Assembly (NCBI GenBank): GCA_004375715.1
Contig: SOKP01000139.1
Location: 1 to 40,588 of the forward strand
Source of the DNA: Promethearchaeota archaeon
GTDB lineage: Archaea > Asgardarchaeota > Lokiarchaeia > Sigyniarchaeales > SOKP01
Length of the DNA stretch: 40,588 bases
Direction: 5' to 3'
This document shows positions 33,298-39,629 of this stretch, in pieces; the first letter of the stretch is position 1, and each line of letters begins with the position of its first letter. The notes beneath the pieces are model-generated. The model saw nothing but the letters and a program-made list of their open reading frames with translations. It had not been told where the DNA came from and searched no databases. A program made the translations under genes and the position numbers.

Positions 33298-34056
33298 TTA
33301 CCACTGAGTTTCTCTCTCAGGTGTAGTAAGTTTAACTCTTCTTCGAGTTAATGCTTTTGGCTTCATATATTTTATCCTTTTTTGATTTTTCTTGCCAAAG
33401 ATTTTGTAATACATATTTTTTAATCCTTTAAATCCAAAATAAAATCCGTAATACCCAAAAAAAACTATTAAATATGCTACAATTTCGTGGAAGAATTGAA
33501 TTTGATAATAATTAACAACATACCACACTGTGGATATTGATAATATCGTTAAAACGGTTTGATACAATGAATATCTCCAGTCAAATTGAAACGCTCCAAA
33601 TATCGCTAATAGATCAGCAAACGAAGGTGCTGCACTTAATACCAACGACATCATAACAACTATATAAACGAAAAAAATCAGAACATCCAGGTTTGGGTTT
33701 TTTATCTGCTCCCATAAAAAGAAAAAAAGCCAAAAGGAAATGTAAAGGGGTGCTAACCCAATTAGTAATGCTTGTAAAAATGTTAATTTCATGTAGTCTT
33801 CCAATTCAACTCTTCCCCCGTATTTTAAACCAAATTTTGATTTGCCATCTGTGCGTTCGAGTAATTTTATGCGCCGTACACGAGTATTGGTTACCACACA
33901 CATTAACGCGTGAGAAAGTTCGTGGATTATGATGCCAACAACGGCTATACATCGAAAAATCGCGTGTAATGGATTTGGTGCATACTTTAAAAGGATAAAT
34001 GACATTACAATTGAAAATACAGCAAAACCTACCATAACTATGATTTCTTCAAACAT
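33298..34056 (-). CDS. M50-like membrane metalloprotease
   Basis: This 252-residue protein has about six hydrophobic spans. HELSH at residues 45-49 (HExxH) lies inside the second hydrophobic segment, as in site-2-protease-type (M50) enzymes that cut within membranes. A later SAAPSFADLLAIFG segment has an aspartate where the third zinc ligand is expected, though without a classical NPDG. The C-terminal 35 residues are strongly basic. It lies between a TFB-like regulator and a HerA-like ATPase and has its own TTTTTCC/TATA promoter. Release of a membrane-held factor is one possible job, purely by analogy. Bacterial-type DUF3267 proteins are an alternative relative. Confidence 0.7.
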   Translation of the reverse strand: MFEEIIVMVGFAVFSIVMSFILLKYAPNPLHAIFRCIAVVGIIIHELSHALMCVVTNTRVRRIKLLERTDGKSKFGLKYGGRVELEDYMKLTFLQALLIGLAPLYISFWLFFFLWEQIKNPNLDVLIFFVYIVVMMSLVLSAAPSFADLLAIFGAFQFDWRYSLYQTVLTILSISTVWYVVNYYQIQFFHEIVAYLIVFFGYYGFYFGFKGLKNMYYKIFGKKNQKRIKYMKPKALTRRRVKLTTPERETQW

Positions 34057-34107
34057 TATCTTGATTATAAAATTTTATTTGAACTTTACTAGTACTTTAA
34101 ACTGCTT

Positions 34108-34125
34108 GTTTATAAAAGGAAAAAC
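34108..34125 (-). promoter_or_regulatory. Block-type promoter before the M50-like gene
   Basis: The minus strand reads GTTTTTCCTTTTATAAAC, with the TATA part about 55 nt before the ATG at 34056. It is one of four copies of TTTTTCC+TATA in the 34-36.6 kb region. Confidence 0.6.
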
Positions 34126-34137
34126 AAAATTAAATTC

Positions 34138-35046
34138 TCATAAATCTTTAAAAATACCACTTTCTTCTAAAATTTCAACCCGTTTTCTAAACCCTTTTAC
34201 CTCATCTTCTATTCCTAGGGGGACAAACAATGTTCTTTGAATTGATTTTTGAAGCGAGCTCGGGCTAATATTTAAAGATCTACTTATCGAACTTAGAGTT
34301 AGTTTTTCGCGTTTTAAAAGCGTTACTGATATTCCTGTAACTAAACCAGCAATAACTTCTTCTTTTGAATCTTTAATGAAGTCCCAGAACTTATTTAAAA
34401 CCTTTTTTGATTGGTTGTATAATATTCCGTAACCTACAATACCTTGTATTCTTGTAAGAACATATTTTTTGCGATCTCTTGTCTTATATGTCGACCAAAA
34501 TAGTTCCATCTTCTTTCTAAACGCAACGAATTTCCTTTTTTCTATCTCTGAAACTTCAAGAAGCGTTTTTAAATCTATAACAATATTCGCTTCCTTATAG
34601 TAAAAATAGATAATCCATGGAATACATTTCTCAGGGTTTCGAAAAGTGGTTCCAGAACGGATATAAGGGAGAATTTCTATGAATTTATTAAGAATTATAG
34701 AACTGTCTTTTTTTGATCGTCCTAGCTTTTCAAGGATTGTTTCAGCCAAAGAGGACGCTCTGTTCAAAACTTTTTTGTTATGTGTTATAATAGCATCTAA
34801 TTTATTAAGAAATTGCATCTTTCCACTTTCTGTAGCCATTTTTCGTTCTCCTACGTTTCCGATTGTAGTTTTACTGATAATTTTGTATTGAAATTGTGTC
34901 TTTTCAAAAAAGGCTTTAGATCCAAATTTCATTGTTCTTTGAACAGTCCCACAGGTTCTGCATACATAGCCAGAACTTGTTTCTGAGATTTCGCCTGAAC
35001 TGCAATGGTAGCAAACATCCAATTCACCTTTAACTTTTGTTTTCAT
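34138..35046 (-). CDS. Divergent TFB (TFIIB-like) transcription factor
   Basis: This 302-residue protein has an N-terminal zinc ribbon with C12, C15, C29 and C32 (CYHC...CRTC) and a B-reader-like segment (KFGSKAFFEKTQFQYKI). Two cyclin-fold repeats follow: about 90-180 (RASSLAETILEKLGRSKK...IPWIIYFYYKEAN) and 195-285 (ending SISRSLNISPSSLQKSIQR, a helix-turn-helix like the BRE-recognition helix of TFB). It is shorter and more divergent than a standard TFB, lacking the usual RIGSP-type linker, so it is probably a specialised paralog. A strong AGGTGA lies 6 nt before the ATG. It sits at the head of the four-gene minus-strand cluster and could direct RNA polymerase to the block's own promoters. 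Confidence 0.82.
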   Translation of the reverse strand: MKTKVKGELDVCYHCSSGEISETSSGYVCRTCGTVQRTMKFGSKAFFEKTQFQYKIISKTTIGNVGERKMATESGKMQFLNKLDAIITHNKKVLNRASSLAETILEKLGRSKKDSSIILNKFIEILPYIRSGTTFRNPEKCIPWIIYFYYKEANIVIDLKTLLEVSEIEKRKFVAFRKKMELFWSTYKTRDRKKYVLTRIQGIVGYGILYNQSKKVLNKFWDFIKDSKEEVIAGLVTGISVTLLKREKLTLSSISRSLNISPSSLQKSIQRTLFVPLGIEDEVKGFRKRVEILEESGIFKDL

Positions 35047-35093
35047 GAGTTTTCACCTGTTGTTTTTTTTTTTGTTGAAAACAACATCTGATT

Positions 35094-35111
35094 CTTTATA
35101 AAGGAAAAAAA
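35094..35111 (-). promoter_or_regulatory. Block-type promoter before the TFB gene
   Basis: The minus strand reads TTTTTTTCCTTTATAAAG, about 48 nt before ATG 35046. The leader then has AGGTGA as ribosome-binding site. Confidence 0.6.
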
Positions 35112-35199
35112 GAAAAAAGCCCAGAAAAGCAGTTTTGTTAATAAAGAGGTGCTAAAGGATTCTTTACCTAAAATTTTAGCATTTTGTATTTTTGTCTTT

Positions 35200-35222
35200 C
35201 ATTTTTCCTTTTAAATAAAAGG
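35200..35222 (+). promoter_or_regulatory. Block-type promoter before the 35273 gene
   Basis: The plus strand reads CATTTTTCCTTTTAAATAAAAGG. The TATA part is about 58 nt before the TTG start at 35273, in divergent orientation to the TFB promoter 90 nt away. Confidence 0.6.
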
Positions 35223-35272
35223 AGTTTATAATATTATCAAACCAATAAAAATAAAGTATAAGGTGGTTTGTA

Positions 35273-35932
35273 TTGTTAAAAATATTAAATAAAAAAAGCA
35301 TAAAATATAAGTTAAGAAAGAAAACCATAGAAAATTTAAAAAAGATTTTGGGAATGAGAGGTGAAGGAACGAAGGAGTCACCCATTGTAATCGACGATTT
35401 AGGCGATGTAGTTGTAGAAATTTCACTGGTTATCAATGGACTGTATATTGTTTTGAAGAATCTTACGATTTCAAAGCTTTCGATAGCAGGGTCCCAACAT
35501 GTTGTAATTGAGGAGTGTTTTATCGCCGATTTAAAACTTAGGGAGAGTAAAAATCTCACTTTTAGAAGTAATACAATTTTAAGGATCGAGCAGATATTGT
35601 GTAGAAGTTGTGTTTATGAAAATAATAGCATTTTACAGAAGGAATACTCTAAACTAATTAATAACGCACACGAGAGGAGAGAATTTTTCTTTATATGGAT
35701 TCTTCTTGGAGTAGGTATGTTATTCACTTATATCGGACTTAATTCGTTAATAGCGTCGTATTATAATTACGTTTCGATAATAATGTTACTTTCGGGGATA
35801 TCATATTCAATTGCGATGATAATTATGATAAATCGACATTATCAGACAAATAAAATCTCCCCAAATAGGTACGACGATTTCTCATTTCAAGAGATAGAAG
35901 CAATATCAAACACTTCTATTAAAATTGTTTAG
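35273..35932 (+). CDS. Predicted beta-helix-like protein with two C-terminal membrane spans
   Basis: This 219-residue protein starts at TTG 35273, supported by AGGTGG 6 nt upstream. Residues 25-120 show short repeated strands (IVIDDLGDVVVEISLVINGLYIVLKNLTISKL, then HVVIEECFIADLKLRESKNLTF) like right-handed parallel beta-helix rungs. A helical linker leads to two hydrophobic spans at about 140-165 and 170-190, followed by a soluble tail. Such layouts suggest a membrane-anchored surface or cytoplasmic-face scaffold. No catalytic motif is seen. It is transcribed away from the TFB gene from a block-type promoter and overlaps or nearly touches the next gene. Confidence 0.65.
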   Translation: MLKILNKKSIKYKLRKKTIENLKKILGMRGEGTKESPIVIDDLGDVVVEISLVINGLYIVLKNLTISKLSIAGSQHVVIEECFIADLKLRESKNLTFRSNTILRIEQILCRSCVYENNSILQKEYSKLINNAHERREFFFIWILLGVGMLFTYIGLNSLIASYYNYVSIIMLLSGISYSIAMIIMINRHYQTNKISPNRYDDFSFQEIEAISNTSIKIV

Positions 35933-35948
35933 GAGAGGAAGATATCGG

Positions 35949-36332
35949 ATGAGTCGTAGAAAGCAAATTCTATTACCAGGAAGGAAAAAGAAAAGTTCTA
36001 AAGCATTATGGATCGCATTAGGAGTATTTGTTTTCGCTTTGGTTGTATTTCCATATTTTGGGAATAACCTGAGATATCTTATCAGTTCTAGTTTAGCTCC
36101 ATTAATGGATGCTGGAACTCTTCTTCAGGCTATTGGGTTATTACTTATTGTTGGGGGTATAGGTGGCATGTTTTTTCGTTTGGGAGACCAACGCGTCAGT
36201 AAGCGCTCCCTTAAAATAACATTAGTAGGACTTCTAATGTTAGTGATTGGGTTATTTCTGAGCAATCCTTTAAACTTAACTAGCTTTTTTACAGGAGGGT
36301 CGAATAACAGGGGATATCACTTTTTTTACTAA
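35949..36332 (+). CDS. Small membrane protein with basic N-terminus
   Basis: The track starts it at TTG 35925, but GGAGAGGAAG lies just before ATG 35949, giving MSRRKQILLPGRKK..., which I prefer (127 residues). A strongly basic N-terminus precedes three hydrophobic spans (about 22-40, 60-80 and 92-112), joined by a short basic loop (FRLGDQRVSKRS). It follows the beta-helix-like gene directly, so one transcript is likely. It converges with the next minus-strand gene, with 4 nt of overlap between their 3' ends. Function unknown. Confidence 0.65.
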   Translation: MSRRKQILLPGRKKKSSKALWIALGVFVFALVVFPYFGNNLRYLISSSLAPLMDAGTLLQAIGLLLIVGGIGGMFFRLGDQRVSKRSLKITLVGLLMLVIGLFLSNPLNLTSFFTGGSNNRGYHFFY

Positions 36333-36547
36333 AGGCGAAAATATTTAATCCCTGTATTGAACCCGAAAATGACCACTAGTACTACACTAACAAGCAGAAT
36401 CTTTAAACCTTTGCTTTTGAAAGGTCTTCCTCCAAAGAATAGTAAAAATGCTCCCACTACCAACCCAAATAAACCAATAAGGGAGCCTAAAGCCATTAAA
36501 AACTCAAAACCAGCCATCACATCTGAAAAATATGATCCAACATCCAT
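36329..36547 (-). CDS. Two-span small membrane protein (72 aa)
   Basis: This protein has two hydrophobic spans, about residues 12-38 and 46-64, separated by a short basic loop (GGRPFKSKGLK). The layout resembles the C-terminal half of the convergent neighbour (FRLGDQRVSKRSLK loop), suggesting distant relatedness, but this is not certain. A block-type promoter at 36598-36618 supports it as a real gene. No known family. Confidence 0.6.
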   Translation of the reverse strand: MDVGSYFSDVMAGFEFLMALGSLIGLFGLVVGAFLLFFGGRPFKSKGLKILLVSVVLVVIFGFNTGIKYFRL

Positions 36548-36891
36548 TTCTAATCAAAATTGTAATGTTTTCCTTTTTGATAGATCTATAAATCAAACCT
36601 ATTTAAAAGGAAAAATGCATCTTTCAATCGAGAAAAAATTCGTTTTGTATCGGACTATTAAAGAAATTAAGGAAGAAAAGTAGTAAATCTCGTTAACAAT
36701 CCCGTGAAAATACCACTCATTAAAGAGACTAGTGATTTTTTGCATCCTTTCCTTTATTTATGAGCTACCACAAGCTTATCGTAACAGTTAAAAGAGCCAT
36801 AAAGGAGAAGATGGTCATTCCATAGTATATTGTTTTCTCGTAAGGATTCACCACCGTACTAAGATCAGAAATGTTATTTAATCCAAATGGA
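36548..36891. other. Gap with one promoter and a start-less hydrophobic frame
   Basis: Besides the promoter at 36598, a minus-strand frame from about 36930 to the TAG at 36765 reads ...LKELRRNPFGLNNISDL, VVNPYEKTIYYG and a hydrophobic end (MALLTVTISLW). It has no start codon except weak GTGs, so it may be a remnant or a very small membrane peptide. It crosses the S8 fragment in another frame. Confidence 0.3.
36598..36618 (-). promoter_or_regulatory. Block-type promoter before the 72-aa membrane protein gene
   Basis: The minus strand reads GCATTTTTCCTTTTAAATAGG, about 55 nt before ATG 36547. It nearly matches the copy at 35200 base for base through TTTTTCCTTTTAAATA. Confidence 0.6.
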
Positions 36892-36954
36892 TTTCTTCTT
36901 AGCTCTTTCAGAGTTTTTAAGATTATTACACATATCGGCTAATGTATTCGTTAT
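36892..36954 (-). pseudogene. 5' fragment of ribosomal protein S8 gene
   Basis: These 63 nt align without gaps to the first 21 codons of the S8 gene at 27050, with 8 differences by my count. The start ATG is ATA here. Most other changes are synonymous (ACT/ACG, AAT/AAC, TCA/TCT, GCG/GCT, AAG/AAA). Similarity stops after KKK. It lies directly downstream of S14, where S8 normally stands in the archaeal spc operon. Confidence 0.88.
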
Positions 36955-36982
36955 TTTCTACACCTCATACTAAATTATTATT

Positions 36983-37129
36983 TTAATCGTACCTATAAAA
37001 TCCAATATCTTTTCCAATTTCGTAAAAACATCGACGACATATATATAAGCCATACCTTCTTATTATACCTCTATGAGTATGACATCGTCTACACTCTCTA
37101 TGACCTTTACCTATTTTACCTTGCGGCAT
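36983..37129 (-). CDS. rps14: Small-subunit ribosomal protein S14
   Basis: This 48-residue protein was missed by the track because of its length. It reads MPQGKIGKGHRECRRCHTHRGIIRRYGLYICRRCFYEIGKDIGFYRYD, split here only for reading: the zinc-binding CRRC...CRRC set and the GFYRYD end identify the archaeal C+ form of S14. An in-frame ATG at 37135 would add two residues. It is 19 nt after L5, the usual order. Confidence 0.95.
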   Translation of the reverse strand: MPQGKIGKGHRECRRCHTHRGIIRRYGLYICRRCFYEIGKDIGFYRYD

Positions 37130-37148
37130 AATCATCAATTTTGTTTAT

Positions 37149-37754
37149 TTAAATATAATCTAATTCTAATTTGTCTACAATTTCGACTCCAAAATTCTTT
37201 TTCAAGAAGTATTGCGCTTCTATTCTAGACACGTAGTGGTGTTTGGGAACTTTTGCTCTACTTTTTCTTCTGTATTTTACTCTCATTCCAGGTCTTACGA
37301 TTCTCCCGACGACATCAAGACCCCAAATACCAATGACATTATCATATTCAACTCCGGGAATGGTAATATGTTCAGTAATACCAAAACCGAAATTTCCGTA
37401 ATTATCAAAACTCTTTCTAAGAAATTTATCATTGTTAACAACAAGTAATCGTTTCAGTAACTTTTCTGCCTTTTCTTCCCTAATAGTTACCATTGTGCCT
37501 ATTGGTCGTCCGATTCGCAAATTGAACTCTTTAACATTTTTTTTAGAAAGTGTTTTCACAGGTGTTTTGCCAGAAATAGTTTGTAACACTGTAGCTGCTC
37601 TTTCTAGTTCTTCACCGCCTGCACCTACTCCAATATTTAGCACAACCTTTTCTAAATATGGTTTTTTCATAGGGTTAGCCCACATTTCTTCAAATGTCTT
37701 CTCTTGCTCTTTTATAGATTTTTTCTTGAGTTCTCTTGCTGCTTTCGATGTCAT
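37149..37754 (-). CDS. rpl5: Large-subunit ribosomal protein L5
   Basis: This 201-residue archaeal L5 (eukaryotic L11 type) binds 5S rRNA. Conserved blocks are EMWANPMKKPYLEKVVLNIGVGAGGEELERAATVLQTISGKTPVKTLSKKNVKEFNLRIGRPIG, FGNFGFGITEHITIPGVEYD and GLDVVGRIVRPGMRVKYRRK. It has an N-terminal extension of about 20 charged residues. It is 21 nt after the S4e fragment. The expected upstream genes (S4e intact, L24, L14) are not present. Confidence 0.97.
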   Translation of the reverse strand: MTSKAARELKKKSIKEQEKTFEEMWANPMKKPYLEKVVLNIGVGAGGEELERAATVLQTISGKTPVKTLSKKNVKEFNLRIGRPIGTMVTIREEKAEKLLKRLLVVNNDKFLRKSFDNYGNFGFGITEHITIPGVEYDNVIGIWGLDVVGRIVRPGMRVKYRRKSRAKVPKHHYVSRIEAQYFLKKNFGVEIVDKLELDYI

Positions 37755-37775
37755 TATTTAGTTCCTCTTATAATT

Positions 37776-38120
37776 TTATTCTGAATTTGGTAAATTAATC
37801 TCCGATTGATCCTCTCCTATTATAAAAGTATAATCGTAGAGTGTTTCAGTATGTTCTGAATTATGTTGTATAGAAACTGTACTAGCTTTCGGACCAAATC
37901 GTTTTAATATAGTTAAAACTTTTCCTAGCTGTCCTATGTTTTTACCGGATATTATAATTGCTAGATTCCCTTCTTTAAATTTTAATACTTTTAGAATTTC
38001 TTGTTCAGGAATCGAAATTTTCAATACATCCATATTAGCACATTCCAATTGCATAACACCACCGAAAATCTTAAATATATTATTTTTAAAAATTGTATTA
38101 TTAGTTCTTTTTCTACTCAA
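37776..38120 (-). pseudogene. Ribosomal protein S4e, N-terminal half missing
   Basis: This 114-residue frame contains only the C-terminal part of S4e: FGGVMQLECANMDVLKISIPEQEILKVLKFKEGNLAIIISGKNIGQLGKVLTIL (the KOW-type GN..I..G.N.G..G.I region), then the DYTFIIGEDQSEINLP ending. Complete S4e is about 240 residues with an RNA-binding S4 domain and HLKR..AP start, absent here. The upstream sequence has no trace of it. The first 20 residues (MSRKRTNNTIFKNN...) look unrelated. It may be a remnant, with a full S4e elsewhere, or a translated stub. Its position before L5 is the normal S4e position. Confidence 0.8.
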
Positions 38121-38180
38121 TTTGTAATGATTAAAAATTTAGCATGTTTAATTAATTTTTTTAAAATACCAGAAAGAATA

Positions 38181-38213
38181 CTTACTAACCGTTAGCTATA
38201 ATTATTTAGTAAG
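38181..38213. repeat. Inverted repeat CTTACTAA...TTAGTAAG
   Basis: Perfect 8-nt arms are separated by 17 nt, in the AT-rich region upstream of the S4e fragment. It could be an operator or a transcript hairpin; nothing else identifies it. Confidence 0.35.
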
Positions 38214-38295
38214 GAGTTTGACATAACAAGCCCTTCTCCATAATCGAATTATATTTAAACATAAGTGATAATAGTTTTGGACACATTTTACCCTT

Positions 38296-38318
38296 CATTT
38301 CTTCTATAAGAAGAAATG
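38296..38318. terminator. Perfect 10-bp hairpin CATTTCTTCT-ATA-AGAAGAAATG
   Basis: A 10-bp perfect palindrome with a 3-nt loop lies just beyond the end of the minus-strand remnant at 38320. It could form a stable stem at the end of that transcript. No strong T run follows, so a terminator is only one possibility. Confidence 0.4.
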
Positions 38319-38319
38319 A

Positions 38320-38700
38320 TCAGATATTCAATTTTTCCCTTAAATCATTGAAAAAGTTATCTAGATCTGATTTATCAATTACATTAACACTCGTAAAATT
38401 GTCTATTTTCACTTTATCTCGTGTAAATTTATAATTTGAACGACCAATATCGTTCCATTTTGGACCAGGTTCATCAAATTCAAATCTGACATCAAAGTTG
38501 AAATAAAAATCAAGCGGCTGGACAACCTTGATGTAGAAAATAAAAGAATCCGAAGCCCTAAATACTATAAGAATAGAGAGAGACTTCGTTCGCTAATAGG
38601 TGAAAGTAAAATTATCTTTATAGAAAGATTCTCAAAATTAGGAAGAATACTTGCAGATATCTTTGACAAAATTGCAGCAGGCGATAATCCATTAATTTAA
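38320..38700. pseudogene. Two opposing start-less reading frames (gene remnants)
   Basis: On the minus strand 38592-38320 is open and protein-like: DFYFNFDVRFEFDEPGPKWN, then NFTSVNVIDKSDLDNFFNDL and a stop. On the plus strand 38440-38700 is open: KYYKNRERLRSLIGESKI, then ERFSKLGRILADIFDKIAAG and a stop. Neither has an ATG, GTG or TTG at a sensible place. They look like abutting remnants of two genes; I recognise neither. The rest of 38121-38843 is AT-rich with the two palindromes listed. Confidence 0.35.
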
Positions 38701-38843
38701 GAAATCAATTAATTATCTAATTCCTTTTCTTAATTTTAAAATACCATTTTGCATTTTAGATATACCTTATCGGTTAACTACTATATAAATTAAACAATAT
38801 TTCGTTATAAATAATAAAGAGAGTTTTGAAAGAATAATATTAT

Positions 38844-39569
38844 TTACATTACTATCCAATAAAATGGTAAAACCAAAAAAAATTGATATAATATATAAAT
38901 ACATAGGATATAAATTGAAAGTAGTAATGGATACCGAAATTTCTTATTATAGACAGCAGAGAAATAATTGCTAATTCGATAAGGTAAAACCCTTGGAAGA
39001 AAAAAACCTGAATTTTCGTAGTATAATTGGAATTCTTTGGGATACTTTTTTTTTAATTTAATATCTCCAATATCAGAAAAAATAATCATTATGAATATAA
39101 ATTGAACCCATGAGACAAAATCACCCAGCCTAAATCCATGAAGTAAGAATAATGGAAAAGCCATGATAATTATAGAGAGATTTTGAGGATGCCTTATATA
39201 TTTATATATCCTATTTTGTACCAACCCAGAATTCTTTCTAATTCCAATTACTAAACATGCCAAAGAAATAATGAAAAGAATAAGACCAATTACAAAAATC
39301 ATTGCTTTCACATATCTCCAATTATCTGTGAAAAAAAAAGAGATATCTAAATACGAATTCAGCCAACAAACTTGAAGAGCTTTTGAAAAAATTGAAGGAT
39401 CAGCTAAATACCAAGAAATATCATAAAAAGCTAAGAAAAATACAAAAATTCCACTTATTAATAACATTGGAAATAGAATACTAGCTAGAACGGAGCTATA
39501 AAGTACATATATACTAAAAAATTTTAAAGATTTCTCTAAAATATTTTTTAATAATTTTCGTATATTCAT
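38844..39569 (-). CDS. PEMT/isoprenylcysteine-methyltransferase-like membrane protein
   Basis: This 241-residue protein has about five to six hydrophobic spans. The signature YKYIRHPQNLSI at about residues 125-136 is the R-H-P-x-Y/N substrate/SAM motif of the phospholipid methyltransferase and isoprenylcysteine carboxyl methyltransferase group, followed by a charged DIGDIKLKKKYPKEFQLYYENSGFFLPRVLP section (E..L...yp.ef..Y....p.f.P). The usual glutamate of that section is replaced by an ..IGDIKLK stretch, so substrate and activity are uncertain. It is preceded by a short AT-rich promoter region. Its neighbours give no pathway hint. Confidence 0.72.
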   Translation of the reverse strand: MNIRKLLKNILEKSLKFFSIYVLYSSVLASILFPMLLISGIFVFFLAFYDISWYLADPSIFSKALQVCWLNSYLDISFFFTDNWRYVKAMIFVIGLILFIISLACLVIGIRKNSGLVQNRIYKYIRHPQNLSIIIMAFPLFLLHGFRLGDFVSWVQFIFIMIIFSDIGDIKLKKKYPKEFQLYYENSGFFLPRVLPYRISNYFSAVYNKKFRYPLLLSIYILCIYILYQFFLVLPFYWIVM

Positions 39570-39629
39570 AAGAGTATAGTATTAGATCATTATATTTATA
39601 TAAAATAAAAAAAACGAATAATTAATTAT

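Noticed and set aside
36357-36683. Plus-strand 108-aa ORF
   Set aside because: It is antisense to the 72-aa membrane protein and contains its promoter; the composition is Lys/Asn/Pro noise.
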